Assembly (NCBI RefSeq): GCF_020283565.1
Contig: NC_060060.1
Coordinates: 4,216,001 to 4,280,000, forward strand
Direction: 5' to 3'
DNA: 64,000 nucleotides
DNA from: Trifolium pratense
Taxonomy: Eukaryota; Streptophyta; Magnoliopsida; Fabales; Fabaceae
Positions 1-11,700 of this stretch are shown here, piece by piece. The notes under the pieces are model-generated. The model made no database searches. It was not told the DNA's origin and saw only the letters and a program-made list of their open reading frames with translations. Every line of letters begins with the position of its first letter. Position 1 is the first letter of the stretch. Made by a program: the position numbers and the translations under genes.

Positions 1-3000
1 AGCTGTGAAGCCAGCACGCGTCTTATCAATCGCACCGTTGTGCTTCATCTTCAAGAGAACTTCTAAAAAATGATTTCCAATTGTTTCAAGTTGTTCCAAA
101 TCAAGCACAGCATCAGATGAACTGTTAACAGTGTCAATAGAAGCCCCCTCTAGCTCAGACGAATCTGAACATGCATTACTTGGCAATGGTACCTTTCTTA
201 TAATAGTCCCCAAAAGAAGGCTCACCTGAACAAGAAAACATAGTGAAATCATGGTAATACTAATAACCAAATATGTGTGCATGTACAAAATATGTATATA
301 TAATGTCACAATTCCTTTTAATTTAAAGTAAATAAGTAATTATTTTTTTGACAAATAAGTAAATGAAATCATAATTTTTTGAAAAACTTAGATACAGCCT
401 TTTTAAACTCCAAACTTTTCAATTCAATGTCGCTGAAGATTGTACGGATAGCATTTTTATATTTGATAAATAAAGGCTGACTAACAGATTCTCGCTGGTC
501 TTATATGACAACTACCAGTGGAGGAGATAAAAACTCCATACTTTTGAAAATGTGTGTGTGTGTAACCTCTTTCATAGTTAAGTACCTCTTTCATAGCCAG
601 CCAACAACCAACCATGACAATCTGTTCTGATGCTCTGATATCATGGGAAGGCTTTGAATTATTGTTCTCATATTCAGATGAAGGCATATGCTCATTGTCA
701 TGATCTGGTACATCCAACAAAAGATCATCACCATCAACCATCTCATCCATATCTTCAGGCAGATGCCAAGCATCTGCAGAAACCACCCATAGTGCCAACG
801 AAGTTATCCGCACAACAAGGTCTAAAAGTCTTTCCAGCAAATATCTCATCTCTGAGATGCTTGACGATACGACATCAGAATTCCAGTTCAACTCCTCAAA
901 CGCGTAACGTAGAGCAAGTAATACACCATGGACAAAGCTGTTCTTGCATGCTTTAGTAAGATCTTGCTCTCCACCTCTTACAACAACATCCAGCCAGTCA
1001 ATCATTGATTTCAAATACAGTATTACAGGATTCCTTAATTTACTAGACTGATTAACCCCATTTACTAATTCAGACTTTGAGCTTAAATGGGAAATATTGA
1101 ATGGATCTTCAATCAACCAACCTAGATCTATTGCATACTTTCTAAATATAAGTCGTAAAGTCAGAGCACCGGCATCACTTTCCCTTACACGTGGACTGCA
1201 AACTAATTTCATAGCCCAAGCAATTACCTTCTTCAGCATCTCTTCACTTGAAATTCCAGGTAGTGGGTTCGGATAATGGAGTAATATCTGAAACGCGCTC
1301 TCTCTCAACCTGTCCCAACTATCAACAATGGAACCGACCAACAATAGGGTTGAATCAGAAGAAGTCATACCCTTGCTGTAAGGATAGAGATGAATTTCCG
1401 ACAATGAATTGTCGGACTCCTCGATTATCGATGACTTAATAGACCAAGTGTTTATCATAATCAAGATGAGATCTGTTGCCATTATTTTTCTCTTGTAAGG
1501 AGCAGAAGGATAGCATGAGAAAAATAAGAAGCCACTAAACCACCTCATAAAGTGGAAAAGATCATCTGCTCTTTTCATTGTCAATTCCTTATTCCCTTCT
1601 GAAGGACAATCCTCTTTGTTACCTTTAATACGTTCAAGAAGGTTCCAGCTTCCTTGCTTGAATTGTCTCTCTAAGGCTGTTCGAACCCTAGAGAAGAACT
1701 TACGAAACAAGCTTCCCCACTTCATCTGAAAAGCTGTAGAACAGCACCTCATATTTAAAGGCACAGCTTCCTTCATTAAAGTGAGCTCTAAATGAGAAGG
1801 AAGACTCGACGTTTTGGGATTCAAGAAAAGAGACTCCGCAGCATCTACACGTAGTGACTCATCAACATGGGTCAATGCATTTACTAGCCACAGAACATGG
1901 ATCTTAATATCTATTCCCTTAATGCATACAAGAGCATGGCTTTGTGTTCCAATCCCATGCTCTTCTTCATTTGTGGAAGGATTTTCACACCAATCAATGT
2001 CCCCTTCAACCAAAGCTAGTGACCGAGATACCTTAAGCAAGGAAACTAGAATAGCAATTTTCTGTTCAAGATTCAATTCCAGGTTTGCACAAACAAGTTC
2101 TGGATATTGCAGTCCCTTTTCATCCCCATCTGGCCCAACCGAAACAAAAGAAAGCATAGGAAATATACTATCCACATCAATTTCCAGCAAAACTGGCAGA
2201 GCATAAGTATTTAAATTGGTGCGATGTTTCGAGAACCCAGAGGCCAACCCATACATAATTGGGGGAAGACAATACCCTCTATAGAGAGCATACCCACCTT
2301 CAATACCATCCATCTCCCAGCACTCATCACGCAAATATTCAAGAAAGCACTTCAGAAACGACGTTGCGGCACAACACACATCATCATCAACATAAGCATG
2401 TATTGTCTCGAATAACAGGTCTGGACACATATCCAACATTTTTTTCGCTCCCAGCCTCTTGGTTAGCAATGCTAAAGGAATGTATCTCCCCTTACACCGT
2501 GACCCCAAAGAAAGAAGATCTGCTCCAATCTTCCCCAAAAACACTTTAATCTGTTTGTCTCCCTCCGACCAACGCAGGGAGGATTGAATATCCATAAAAA
2601 GATCAAAAATGAGATGAACCTGTTTCACTGTCTGACTCAAAGAATCCTCCAAGTTATTCCAAATAATCCTAAGTATCCGCATCCCCATTTCCTCGGGAAT
2701 AGGATCGTAATCTCCCGACAGATCAGTAAGATTCGACAGCATCGACGTTTTTATCTGCTGCAAACAAATTTGCATCACAGTCAATGCATGAAAATTGAAA
2801 TGACTATCAGTAGGACTCTCACAATGCCTACATAGCTCAGGCAAAATTCCATCATACAATATAGACTTCTTCTTAACACTCCCTTCACAACCATCCACAA
2901 CACTAAATTGAGTATTAAGCAAGTTTCTAGAAACCGCAGTAAGAATCCCTCTAATCAAACAAATCCTACTGAGAACAGAAATACTACATATCCTACGATA

Positions 3001-3948
3001 AACATCATCACCCTTACACGGAACCTTCCTAACAGCATTCATAAATTCACTATCACAACAATCAACATTTCCAACACTACTTGAATCCGAAACCTTCAAA
3101 TTAAAAATACCTTGCATCAAAACCAAACCAAGCTCTTCCGAACTAATACAAACTTGAAGAGCAGCACAAAGAGCAACACCAGCAGCAACAAAACAATCCC
3201 TAGAAAAAGCATCAGACCCCATCAAACTCAAAACAACACTAACGATCCCCTCCATCACACTCGAAAACCCATCAATTGCAATCCCATTTTCATCACCACA
3301 ACTAAACTTTGAAGGAAACTTCTGAAGCAAGTAATACAAACAAGACATACCATCTTGACACTGTTCCATTACAATAGGCGAAGGACGAGACAAATCAACA
3401 TTCGTCTCCAAAACAACGCCATTTAAACTACGAACAACATCAGCAGCAACCAAAACAGCACAAAACTCAACAACATCATTCAAATAACCCAATTTCGCCA
3501 ACCCCATAACAGAAAGTGCAACACGCGACACCGCAAATCGTTTCCCTTTACCATTACTATACTCCTCCACAACCTCCCTAAAAGACCCAGATAATATCTC
3601 ATGAAAATTTTTAACCTTTGGCAAAACTGAAAGAAGGGTTCTATGCAAAGGTGAAGAATTTTCCAAAAACAGAAGCTCAAAATAGAGCTTCGACACAATA
3701 ACGATTTCGGGTCCCGAATCAGGTTTAGATTCATTGTTAATGAGATTGATGAATGATGCAGCTAGGTTTTTGGCAAGGGTGAGTTGAGAGTAAGTTGAAG
3801 TGAGGGTTGTGAATTGAACCAGGTTGTGATGAAAAGGGGAAGAAGGATTAGGGTTTTGGTGAAGGGAATTGAGATAGGAAGAAGGGAAAACGACGGCGTT
3901 GTAAGTGTATTTGTGACGGTGTTGAAGTGCACGCCACTTCGCTGACAT
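1..3948 (-). CDS. THADA: THADA homologue (DUF2428 protein), 5' part, partial
   Basis: Seen: a 1121-codon first exon (3948 to 586) and the start of exon 2 (225 to the window edge), joined in phase 0. The donor is GAG|GTAC at 586/585 and the acceptor CAG|GTGAG at 226/225. The joined reading passes through WLAMKE-VSLLLGTIIRKVPLP and reaches KHNGAIDKTRAGFTA at the edge, so about 1196 residues are present. Start: the ATG at 3948 follows an in-frame TGA six codons upstream. The protein is helical and leucine-rich, as expected for an ARM/HEAT-type scaffold. The DUF2428 region begins in the last third of exon 1 and crosses the splice. Family knowledge: THADA/Trm732-type proteins partner an FtsJ-like methyltransferase for 2'-O-methylation of position 32 in tRNAs. 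Plant members are about 2000 residues or more, so nearly half lies outside the window. The role is inferred from the family; the gene identity is firm. Confidence 0.9.
226..585 (-). other. THADA intron 1
   Basis: A 360-bp AT-rich intron between the two visible THADA exons. Next to the donor lies a 13-bp direct repeat (584-596 and 565-577) that provides a second GT donor 19 bp downstream. A short (TG)n run follows at 551-562. Nothing else is recognised in it. Confidence 0.85.
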
Positions 3949-4160
3949 GTTTGATGAAATGCCTCAGAGAAAAGAAAAAAGTGAAAATTTGGATTTTCGA
4001 AGATGAAAACGACGGCGTTTAGGTTCAGTGATTTAGGGTTGAAGAGAGGGAAAGAGAAAAGGGAAGGGTTGGTGGAAGAAGACGGCGGGAGAAGGTGGTG
4101 AAATATCTGTTCTCTCTCTCTCGGTTTTGTTTTGTGCGTTTTTTCGAATTTTCAAAAGCG
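3949..4160 (-). promoter_or_regulatory. THADA 5' leader and proximal promoter
   Basis: This is the region just upstream of the THADA ATG. On the minus strand it holds a pyrimidine-rich stretch (GA-rich on plus, about 4030-4120), as is common in plant leaders. The 14-mer AAAACGACGGCGTT occurs here at about 4006-4019 and again inside the first codons of the CDS at 3887-3900. No clear TATA box is assigned, and the transcription start is unknown. Confidence 0.4.
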
Positions 4161-4291
4161 TGAACCCTAGGACCAGTAGAAAATTAAAAATTGGATTTTT
4201 TTTAAAAATAATAATAATTGTCTTTTCTTTGTCAACCGCAATCGAAATTTGTAAGTTATTACTTATTAGCTCTCATCTTTACTAGAACATC

Positions 4292-4452
4292 AATCAATCG
4301 TTAGTTGATTTAGTGGTGATTGACGCTGAACTTGGTAAGAAGAATCACGGTTCAATTCCCCGCAACTGCAATCGGGAGGGAGATGAAACCACTTAACAGA
4401 ACTCTGAACCAGATTAGGCGGTCCAGTGGACCGAATACTGATGGTGAAAACT
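4292..4452 (+). mobile_element. SINE, family A, copy 1
   Basis: Starts AATCAATCGT and contains GTGGTGATTGACGCTGAACTTGGTA, followed by a B-box-like GGTTCAATTCC and an A-rich end near GGTGAAAAC. A second copy in reverse orientation at 50533-50690 matches along almost its whole length. The tRNA-like boxes and the A-rich tail point to a Pol III-derived SINE. This copy is more diverged, and no target duplication is seen. Confidence 0.7.
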
Positions 4453-4857
4453 AAATGTGTTGAAGATATATTGTTAATATCATTCATATGAAAGTCTAGT
4501 TGTCTCCGGCACATTAGCATGATGATGAAATTAATAGGTTTCCCAATGTGTACCAATTGAACTATCTGCAAGGAATCTGATAAAACACACGACTTTCATG
4601 GATCTAACTTGCCAATAGAATATAATGTCAACCAACGACTACCATGGAGGTTATTTCATAATCCAAGATCAAAATCAAATATTTTTGTGTCGTCATTAAC
4701 CTATTTTGCATTTGAAACCATCCTCCAACATATGTAAGATATGGGTAGACTTCATTTTGAAATTACTTCGAGTGTGCCAACTCAATTAGTTTTTTTTTTA
4801 GGAAAAAAAAAAGGAAAGAGGATATTATTAATTAAACTCGTGAATAAAAATAAAATT
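4453..4857. other. Spacer, nothing recognised
   Basis: AT-rich sequence between the SINE and the tRNA gene. No coding potential, paired repeat or known element is visible. A short A-run lies at 4803-4812. Confidence 0.5.
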
Positions 4858-4931
4858 TGCTTTCATTGAGAGTTGAACTCAAGACCTCCCGCTTACTAAA
4901 CGGGTGCTCTAACCAACTGAGCTATGAAAGC
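4858..4931 (-). tRNA. tRNA-Thr (anticodon AGU)
   Basis: On the minus strand the 74 nt fold as a complete cloverleaf. The acceptor is GCTTTCA paired with TGAAAGC and discriminator A. The D arm is GCTC/GAGC. The anticodon arm is CCCGT-TTAGTAA-GCGGG with anticodon AGT. The T arm is TTGAG-TTCAACT-CTCAA. No CCA is encoded, as expected for a nuclear gene. T runs just past the 3' end (ATTTTATTTTTATT on minus) can serve as the Pol III terminator. All stems pair (one G-U), so it looks intact and not a SINE-derived relic. Confidence 0.93.
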
Positions 4932-5711
4932 AACTATATATATGAACTGATGTGTCAAAGTTATATATGTGGTAAAAATTATGTGTCAAATTATTTGTTT
5001 TTATCCATGCAACTGATATGTCAAAATTTAGATTTATGAACTCTAAATTTATATATGTGGGAAAATTTGAAATTAACAGGTCAAAAATATTTCAACAACT
5101 GAATTTAAGTAAAAATGTTCAAGATGAATATAAATATAATAGAAATTGTAAGAAAAAAGTTTCTCTTAACTTTTTAGGAGATCTTCAATGGAGTTCTGAA
5201 ATGAATTTTTTTAAAAAAATCATTTCGTACAATTTGATGGTGATGAGTTGGAATCCATAAAAAAATTATATATACCTTAAACTATTTATAGGTTGCTTAA
5301 AAACCCAACTATTTTAACAAAATAAGTAGTGGCTGTGTAAATTATGTGGCATAGTGTAAGATATAGTTTTTTTTAATGTTAAACATGTTTTTGTTCTCTA
5401 CAAATTAATGTAGTCTCTATTAAATTTTAACGGTAATGTTAGCCCTCACAATATTGCAGTTTATAAAAATAGTCCTTATTTGGAAAATGATTTTTTCTAG
5501 GAATACAATGAAAGGATGAAAATCTTTTCTTAGATATTTTAAATATATATACTTGGTTAACACTTAAATATCTTTGTCTACAAGTAAAACTGTAATGCTC
5601 TTTTACTGCAATAATGTTTAGTTTCTTTTACTGAAATAATACTTCATTAATAGTAATTTAGAGATTCATGCTCTCACAAAAATTGTAACATCTATGTATG
5701 TACTTAGAACT

Positions 5712-6004
5712 GTAATAGAATAATCGGTGTTCTCGAGTAACCGGCTGAGCCGCTAAAGTGGCTAAAGTAGTTATAAATCCCGTTAGTAAAATATATCCTA
5801 TAGAGAGTCCATCTATTCCCAATTTCCAGTAAAAATCAAAAAAATGGATCCATTTATAATTCTCTGCCAGTTGAATTAGTGGATCATCCAATTGGAAATG
5901 ATAACAAAATGCATAGGTTGTTAGAAGGAGATCATATACAAATGCTATACCACCTAATTACCTTATTTCCCCTAATGACCCTTTAAACAACATTGAAGCT
6001 AGCT
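5712..6004 (-). pseudogene. ndhD: Nuclear plastid DNA (NUPT): ndhD 5' fragment
   Basis: Minus-strand translation gives [20 protein letters not shown], then [21 protein letters not shown] and [19 protein letters not shown]. This is the N-terminal part of plastid NAD(P)H dehydrogenase subunit 4 (NdhD). Upstream, the RGNKVIRWY segment is still readable in another frame. Similarity stops near 5712 after RLF. The piece lacks most of the gene, has frame breaks and substituted conserved residues, and sits in nuclear spacer, so it is a decayed plastid insertion and not a gene. Confidence 0.8.
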
Positions 6005-7009
6005 TTAGCTTTGCATATCCTAATACAAGAAAAAAATTCAAATTGGAACCCATGTTTATATTTAGAAGGTTATTTAATGCAAATTCTGATCAAATATCCA
6101 CAGATTTAGACAAAATAAAGATATTTGAACAAAACTGCGACTAATCAAGAACAATAACAGTAAATTTGGCTCTATTTGATTGCATGAAAATTTTGCGATC
6201 AAACCACGGTAATTATGCTGGCATAAACCCTAGATGCTATGTCTATTGAGCATGAACACAATCACCAGAAAAGCACTATGACTTGCCACCATCATTGAAC
6301 AGGTACATACATCATTGAAAAATTCACCTGAAATTTCAAACAAATTAGAAACGATGCAGTAGAATGCGTTGATCATAAATATTCATGCTTTTTCTACTTC
6401 GAGTGATTTTCATGTACTATGCATATGCATGAAATGTTGACGATGATTTTGTAAACATAATAGATCAGATCAATATTGTATCCAAAAATCTAGTTGTATC
6501 ACTGCAAAACCTTTCAAAATATTATAGCACTTGAGTTACTAAGGAATAGAAAGGTTACTGAGTTCTTCATTCATATGAATTCTCAGCCAGACTTCATTGC
6601 AGAAATCTAATACTTCGATGGTTGTTGCACAATATTTCAATGGAAACGAAGGTTTTTTCCAAAAATTAAATAAATATCAGAAATATCAATTCACAATTGC
6701 TTGACCTTGTAATTGACTAACAGTGACACTGTCAGTCCAGGGATAATACTACCATAACCATTCACAGCAACCAAAGGGTTATCAAGAAACAATTTTATAA
6801 AATATTTTCAATTACATTTTCTTCAATATATAAACTTTAATCATCGTCTAATAAAAAAAATGAATGTTCAATCTGTAAAAGAAAACAAATGAGCTTGTCA
6901 AAGAAGGAAATAGGATGGGAGATAAACTCAAAGCCAGAACTAAACATAAACCAAAGTAAAAAGACATAATGGAAGGTGAAACCTACAAAGGGAAGGTAAA
7001 AGGCAATAC

Positions 7010-7349
7010 GTGTGGTCAGTTACATGGATCAAACAATATCATACTGCTCTATCATATATCATATTTCTATCCAACTCATTAGTCTCTAGATCTTTCTTAA
7101 TAGTTTTTCTTATAGTTTTACTACAGAATCCACAAGTCTTCCTCTGCCTCTAGTGATTCCTCCATCTGATCTACTCTCCTTACTACAGAATCCACAAGTC
7201 TTCTCTAATCTCTCTACATAGCCAAACCACCTAAGGCTATTTTCCACTATCTTTTCTATTATAGGAGCTACCCCGACTCTCTTTCTAATGTTGTCATTTC
7301 TAATTCTATTCCGTCTAGTTTTACCATAGAATATAAAAGGCGATAGCAA
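7010..7349 (-). mobile_element. LINE-type retroelement remnant, C-terminal end of ORF2
   Basis: Minus-strand translation contains KTRRNRIRNDNIRKRVGVAP and then KIVENSLRWFGYVERLEK, followed by ITRGRGR. In another frame come TIRKTIKKDLETNELDRNMIYDRA and LIHVTD. This run (IRN..IR..VGVAP, LRWFGHV, TRGRGRP, DRA.WR..IHVADP) is the typical tail of a plant reverse-transcriptase-like LINE product. A 25-bp stretch (CTACAGAATCCACAAGTC and neighbours) is duplicated at about 7121 and 7183. It is frameshifted and truncated. Confidence 0.7.
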
Positions 7350-8103
7350 GGAAAAATGATATCATATGAAGAGAATAACCATCAAATACGGTGACTAACA
7401 ATATTCTGTAGTTAGAATATAAAAATAAAATATAACCAAGTTTATCAACCAATTACTGAACCACTAATTCTTTTAAACTACATAGTAAAGATGTCACACT
7501 TCAAAGTATATGTAATTTTTTATTTTTTTGGAATATAAGTATATCTAGTTTACTTGTAAAAAAAGATAAAATATGTCAAACTTAATTCAATTGATGAAAG
7601 AGCATTTTACTGGTAACGTATTGCAATATATATTATAAGTTAAATGTCTGATCTGGATAGGAGCACAATTGCACAAGTTACCAATCTTGAATAGAAAGAA
7701 TGCTACTCAAATAGGTATCAGTTTTTTTTAATCAAGGGGTATATTTTATCATTTCTGTTAGAAGCTTCTTTCACAGGGAGAATGGTTGATGAAACACCAA
7801 ATCCAAAATGAAAAGTATAATGCTGTTAAGAGGTTCAATCTAATAAAAGATGTTCAGTTTATTGCAATTGAGAAATGTATGAAACTGAAAATGTATTCAA
7901 AGTTTTGCAGTCCAAAGAGAAGTTGCCCTAACGAGGTTAGTTTGTTGACTATGCAAAGAGTGAGCTGCTCAACTTGCAGCAATTAGTAATGAGAACTCAA
8001 GCTTATGACAGATAAAATCACAAAGGTTCCATGATTGCTTATAAAAAACAAAGGTTCCATGATAAAAATGTTTAAACAGAGAGAGATAAAAGCACATACT
8101 GTT
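7350..8103 (-). other. Region downstream of CUL3, probably with its 3' UTR
   Basis: Sequence just past the CUL3 stop codon (minus strand). No conserved coding sequence is seen. An AAAGGTTCCATGAT direct repeat occurs at about 8022 and 8051. The 3' UTR end cannot be fixed from sequence alone. Confidence 0.35.
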
Positions 8104-11100
8104 TCAAGCAAGATAGCGGTACATTTTTCTGTCCACTTTATCCCTCTCTAAAAACTCACGTTCAATGAGGGATTCAATCCGTTTTTTAATAACAACAGGA
8201 TTGGGCAAAAATCGCGCCTGCAGCTGCTTCGTGACCTCGGCGATGATATTATTATGTTCTAGAATCTTTCTAGATTTCATTACCCTCACAATTGCTGCCT
8301 CAATCTGTGGCTTTCTATCTTCCTCCACTCTTTGCCGAGTTTCAATATTTTCTGGTTCGGACTCCCTCTGTGCAACAACAGTCCCTATTTTTACCTTGAA
8401 GAGCTTGCTAGTGAATTTGTCATTGAAAAAGAATGCATCATCTTCAGCTATGTCCTTGCTCATTGGCTCTTTCCGAAGAACATTTTTACCTTTAACTAAG
8501 GCCAAAGACTGAAGGCACCTCTTCAAATCTGGCATGGGTATTGCTGTAGCTTGCTCTATCTCCTTGCAACTCAACCGGTCGGCATTATTGAAAAGCATGA
8601 GTACACACATCTGGTATGTGGAAACATTCAGCTCGTGCTTCTGGCCCTTACCAAATGTAGCCTTTAAATCAGCATTTCCCATATTAGCTTGCCAGGACAA
8701 TCTCCTCCCACTGTGAGCACCGAGATAATAACTACGAAACTTCTCACAGACACCCAAGATTTCAGATGGAAGATTACATTGTGGACTAGATTGAGTTGGC
8801 CATGAACCTGTTGTAAGCACCTGGACAGATAGTGTAGGGCTATCTCCCAACTCAGCACCATGGCATGCTAAGAAACCTTGCATCATATCATAAGAAGTCT
8901 TCATGTCTGTAAACATTCCCTCTAACTTAGAAGTGAACTGGTACCCACATTCTGTTTTGAGCTTAACAATCAAACTTCTTTCTGCCTCATCAGATACGGT
9001 CTTTCCTGAAAGAAGCCTTTTTGCTAGGTGTTGCTTATAATACTTTTCAAACATGTCCTTCTCTTGCAGGTACCGGAAAAGCATCATTACTTTGTCTAGT
9101 ACAATCTCCACATCCTCCTCACCAACCCCCTTCAACCCTCTGCGAAGCTTGTCATCTACAAACAAAGAAATGAACTCTGGAGACCGAGCATTCAAATTGA
9201 TGAAATATTCAAATGCAGAATTCAAGGCATTCTGAAATGTCTTATCATTGTTAAACGCCAGTGTAATAGCTTTGTCATATTTATCCTTCAAATCCAAAAG
9301 ACGCTGCACAAAATCCACAGGATCTTTCAATCTCTCAGGATCCATAATTAACTGCTTACCAGTATCCCGTATAAAAGAAGTCATGACATCTTTAACAATT
9401 GTGAGCCCAGAAGGCACCCTCCGAAACAAGTTATAAATTCGTTCCAAGTCCTCATATTTGTCATCCACAAACATACTAACTAAGCCTGAGTTCTCCATAT
9501 GAACAAGAGTGTGCATATGATTTTCAATCATCTCTGTCTCCACCACTTTAATTATCTTTGACTCACTGCTAGGATCCAAGTAGTGAGATACTCTCTCCAT
9601 TTCTTCATTCAAACGCCTCTCAGCTTTCTTCAGATAATCCCCACAATTACATGATTCAATGAATTTTTGGGACTCGCAACAATAAAAGTCTTTAGAAACT
9701 TCAATAAAATGTTTCTCAAAGTCGTTCTGGTAAACAGACAAACCCAAATCCATTAGCATCTTAATTAAGTTCCTCATCAAGCCTCTGTTAATTACTTCAC
9801 CATTCCTTTCTTTAAGCACAAGGTCAATAAGAGTATCTAGAAGCCTACTTTGAGTTTTGTTGGAATGGATGACAACATCTCTCCAGAGGTTCAAACCAAG
9901 CTCATGAACAGGGGTTTTACGGCTGCTTGGTACGAATGTTCGATCCATGTACATCAGTATGTCTCGGATCATTAACAATGCCTTGTTATGCTCTACCCAC
10001 TTTCTGTTGAGCTCCTCCAAGAAAATTTCTCCTTGAGCAGATTCAATTGATTGGGAAATTTGTCTCAGATGAGATGTCATGGTTGTCACAAGTCCAGAGT
10101 AAAGTTTCTCCCCAAATTTCTGTAGCACCATATTATAAGCATTCCTGAACGGACAAATTATAATCCCAGATTATAATGATTAGCGGGGGAATACAGAATA
10201 ACATAATGCTATTGACTTTTATACAAATTTAAATAAATGGCAAGTTTAATGGAGGTCTATAGCATGGTATGAATAAATACAGAATATACAGACTGAGTTC
10301 TTAGAAAAAAAGAGCTTTTCCTTCTCACTAAGTGGCAAACTAACTATCCAAATATGATTAAGCAGAAGCATGAGAAAAGAGCAAATAGGATCTAGAGAAT
10401 GTTCCAATATGATATGTTACCAAGATGAAGTCAAGGAAAAAATGGACTTATGCAAGTATGTTATATACAAGTATCTACCAATGCCTAGCTCGATGCAACT
10501 TGCTAATCAACCAAAACAGAATAAGAGTAAGTAATATCGACATTAAAAAACACTTTCTGTTAATGATTTTCATCATTTTCTAATACAAATCATTGAAAGA
10601 TTAAAGAAGAAAAAAAACCATGAGATTTTTATAATTATCAGTGACATCAAAAAATGAAATCACAAATTTTCCCAAGTCAAACAGACCATAATAATATAAA
10701 ACAACCTAACAATTAACAACCTCAAGCAGCCCAACGTAACTTGCATATGTCAACATTCATATGAACAAGCGACAATCTAGTGCCATAAAGCATGGTTTGA
10801 ATTTGCAGTAAGCAACCATAAATCCACAATTAAGCCTCAATATCAATGTCTTCGAAATCTTTGCGACCACGGTTAACAACATTTGTCAACAACTTTTATC
10901 TGCAACCTAATTTAAAACTGTAAAGCTTCCACCATGGCAGACTAATTCAACAATTCAATAGCAACTCCATCCATTGCATCAAAACTACCCCTCATTTTCA
11001 AGACCCAACACACACACATGTAACATAAACCTCAATTTTTTGCTAATGTTTCAAAACCTTCTTAATCCTCAAATTCCTCGAAGATTAAAAAAAAATTCAA

Positions 11101-11472
11101 AAATCCACATCAAGACACTTCACATCAATATCATCATCATCATCATATATAAAAAAAATCAAAAACTAAATTATCACAAAATTAATCCACAAAAACTATA
11201 TCATCATCATATACAAAAAATCAAAAGCTAAATTATAACAAAATTAATCCACAAAAACTATAGTATCATCCATATCATTTTGAAAAGAAAAATTGAACAA
11301 GGTGATTATTATGAACAAACCTGTAAAGCTCTTCAAAGCTAAGTTGACTAGAATTATGATTGTAAATTTCATGAATAGCATGTTCTAGAATCTTCCAGGT
11401 TTTTTCAGCATAGTTAGGATCCAACGCTACTCTGTGCCTATACGGCTCAATCACAATGGATCGCTTCTTCAT
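8104..11472 (-). CDS. CUL3: CULLIN-3 (CUL3), E3 ubiquitin-ligase scaffold
   Basis: Two exons: 11472-11321 and 10144-8104, 2193 nt, 730 aa. The junction TACAG|GTTTG ... CAG|GAATGC restores the LYRNAYNMVLQKFGEKLY motif. Residues 1-50 (KTWKILEHAIHEIYNHN) form the N-terminal cullin-repeat part that binds BTB adaptors. The cullin homology domain follows (YYKQHLAKRLL, AERSLIVKLKTECGYQFTSKLEGMF, LTTGSWPTQ). The C-terminal neddylation domain carries IVRVMKSRK, with Lys674 as the expected Nedd8 site, and ends MYRYLA. Family knowledge: CUL3 joins RBX1 and BTB proteins into CRL3 ligases in nucleus and cytosol. The length is close to that of Arabidopsis CUL3A (about 732 aa), and the two-exon layout is common in plant CUL3. 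No break is seen. A or B paralogue status cannot be decided here. Confidence 0.96.
10145..11320 (-). other. CUL3 intron 1
   Basis: A 1176-bp intron splitting an Arg codon after residue 50 (phase 2). It contains a short imperfect duplication of about 80 bp (11131-11200 against 11201-11260: AAATTATCACAAAATTAATC and similar). No transposon or internal gene is recognised. Confidence 0.85.
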
Positions 11473-11700
11473 GGTTAGGAAATTTGGGGAAACGGATCTG
11501 TGAAGTGAAGTGAAAGAAATCGAAGATGGAAGCGAAACCCTAGAAGTAGAGTCAATTAGAATTGGGGAAACTAGGGTTTCATTTGGGAAGTGACATTTTT
11601 TTGTTAGAAATTAAAACAAAGAAGAAGAAGAAGAAGAAAATTAGAGAAATTAAATAAATATGATTTTTGTTTTTATTTTTGACTTTGGTTGACTTGTTTT
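11473..11700 (-). promoter_or_regulatory. CUL3 leader and proximal promoter
   Basis: Region upstream of the CUL3 ATG. It holds a (GAA)n run at about 11620-11638, read as TTC repeats in the gene's direction, which is usual in plant leaders. No convincing TATA box is assigned. Confidence 0.35.

Noticed and set aside
3112..3312. Plus-strand open frames inside THADA and CUL3 (e.g. 1814-2206, 8165-8512)
   Set aside because: Antisense shadows of conserved minus-strand coding sequence.
4290..4571. 93-aa minus-strand open frame
   Set aside because: It runs through the SINE at 4292-4452 and has no domain.
5658..5891. A functional ndhD gene
   Set aside because: Only a short N-terminal part remains, with frame breaks and no continuation of the protein. 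It is a nuclear plastid insertion.
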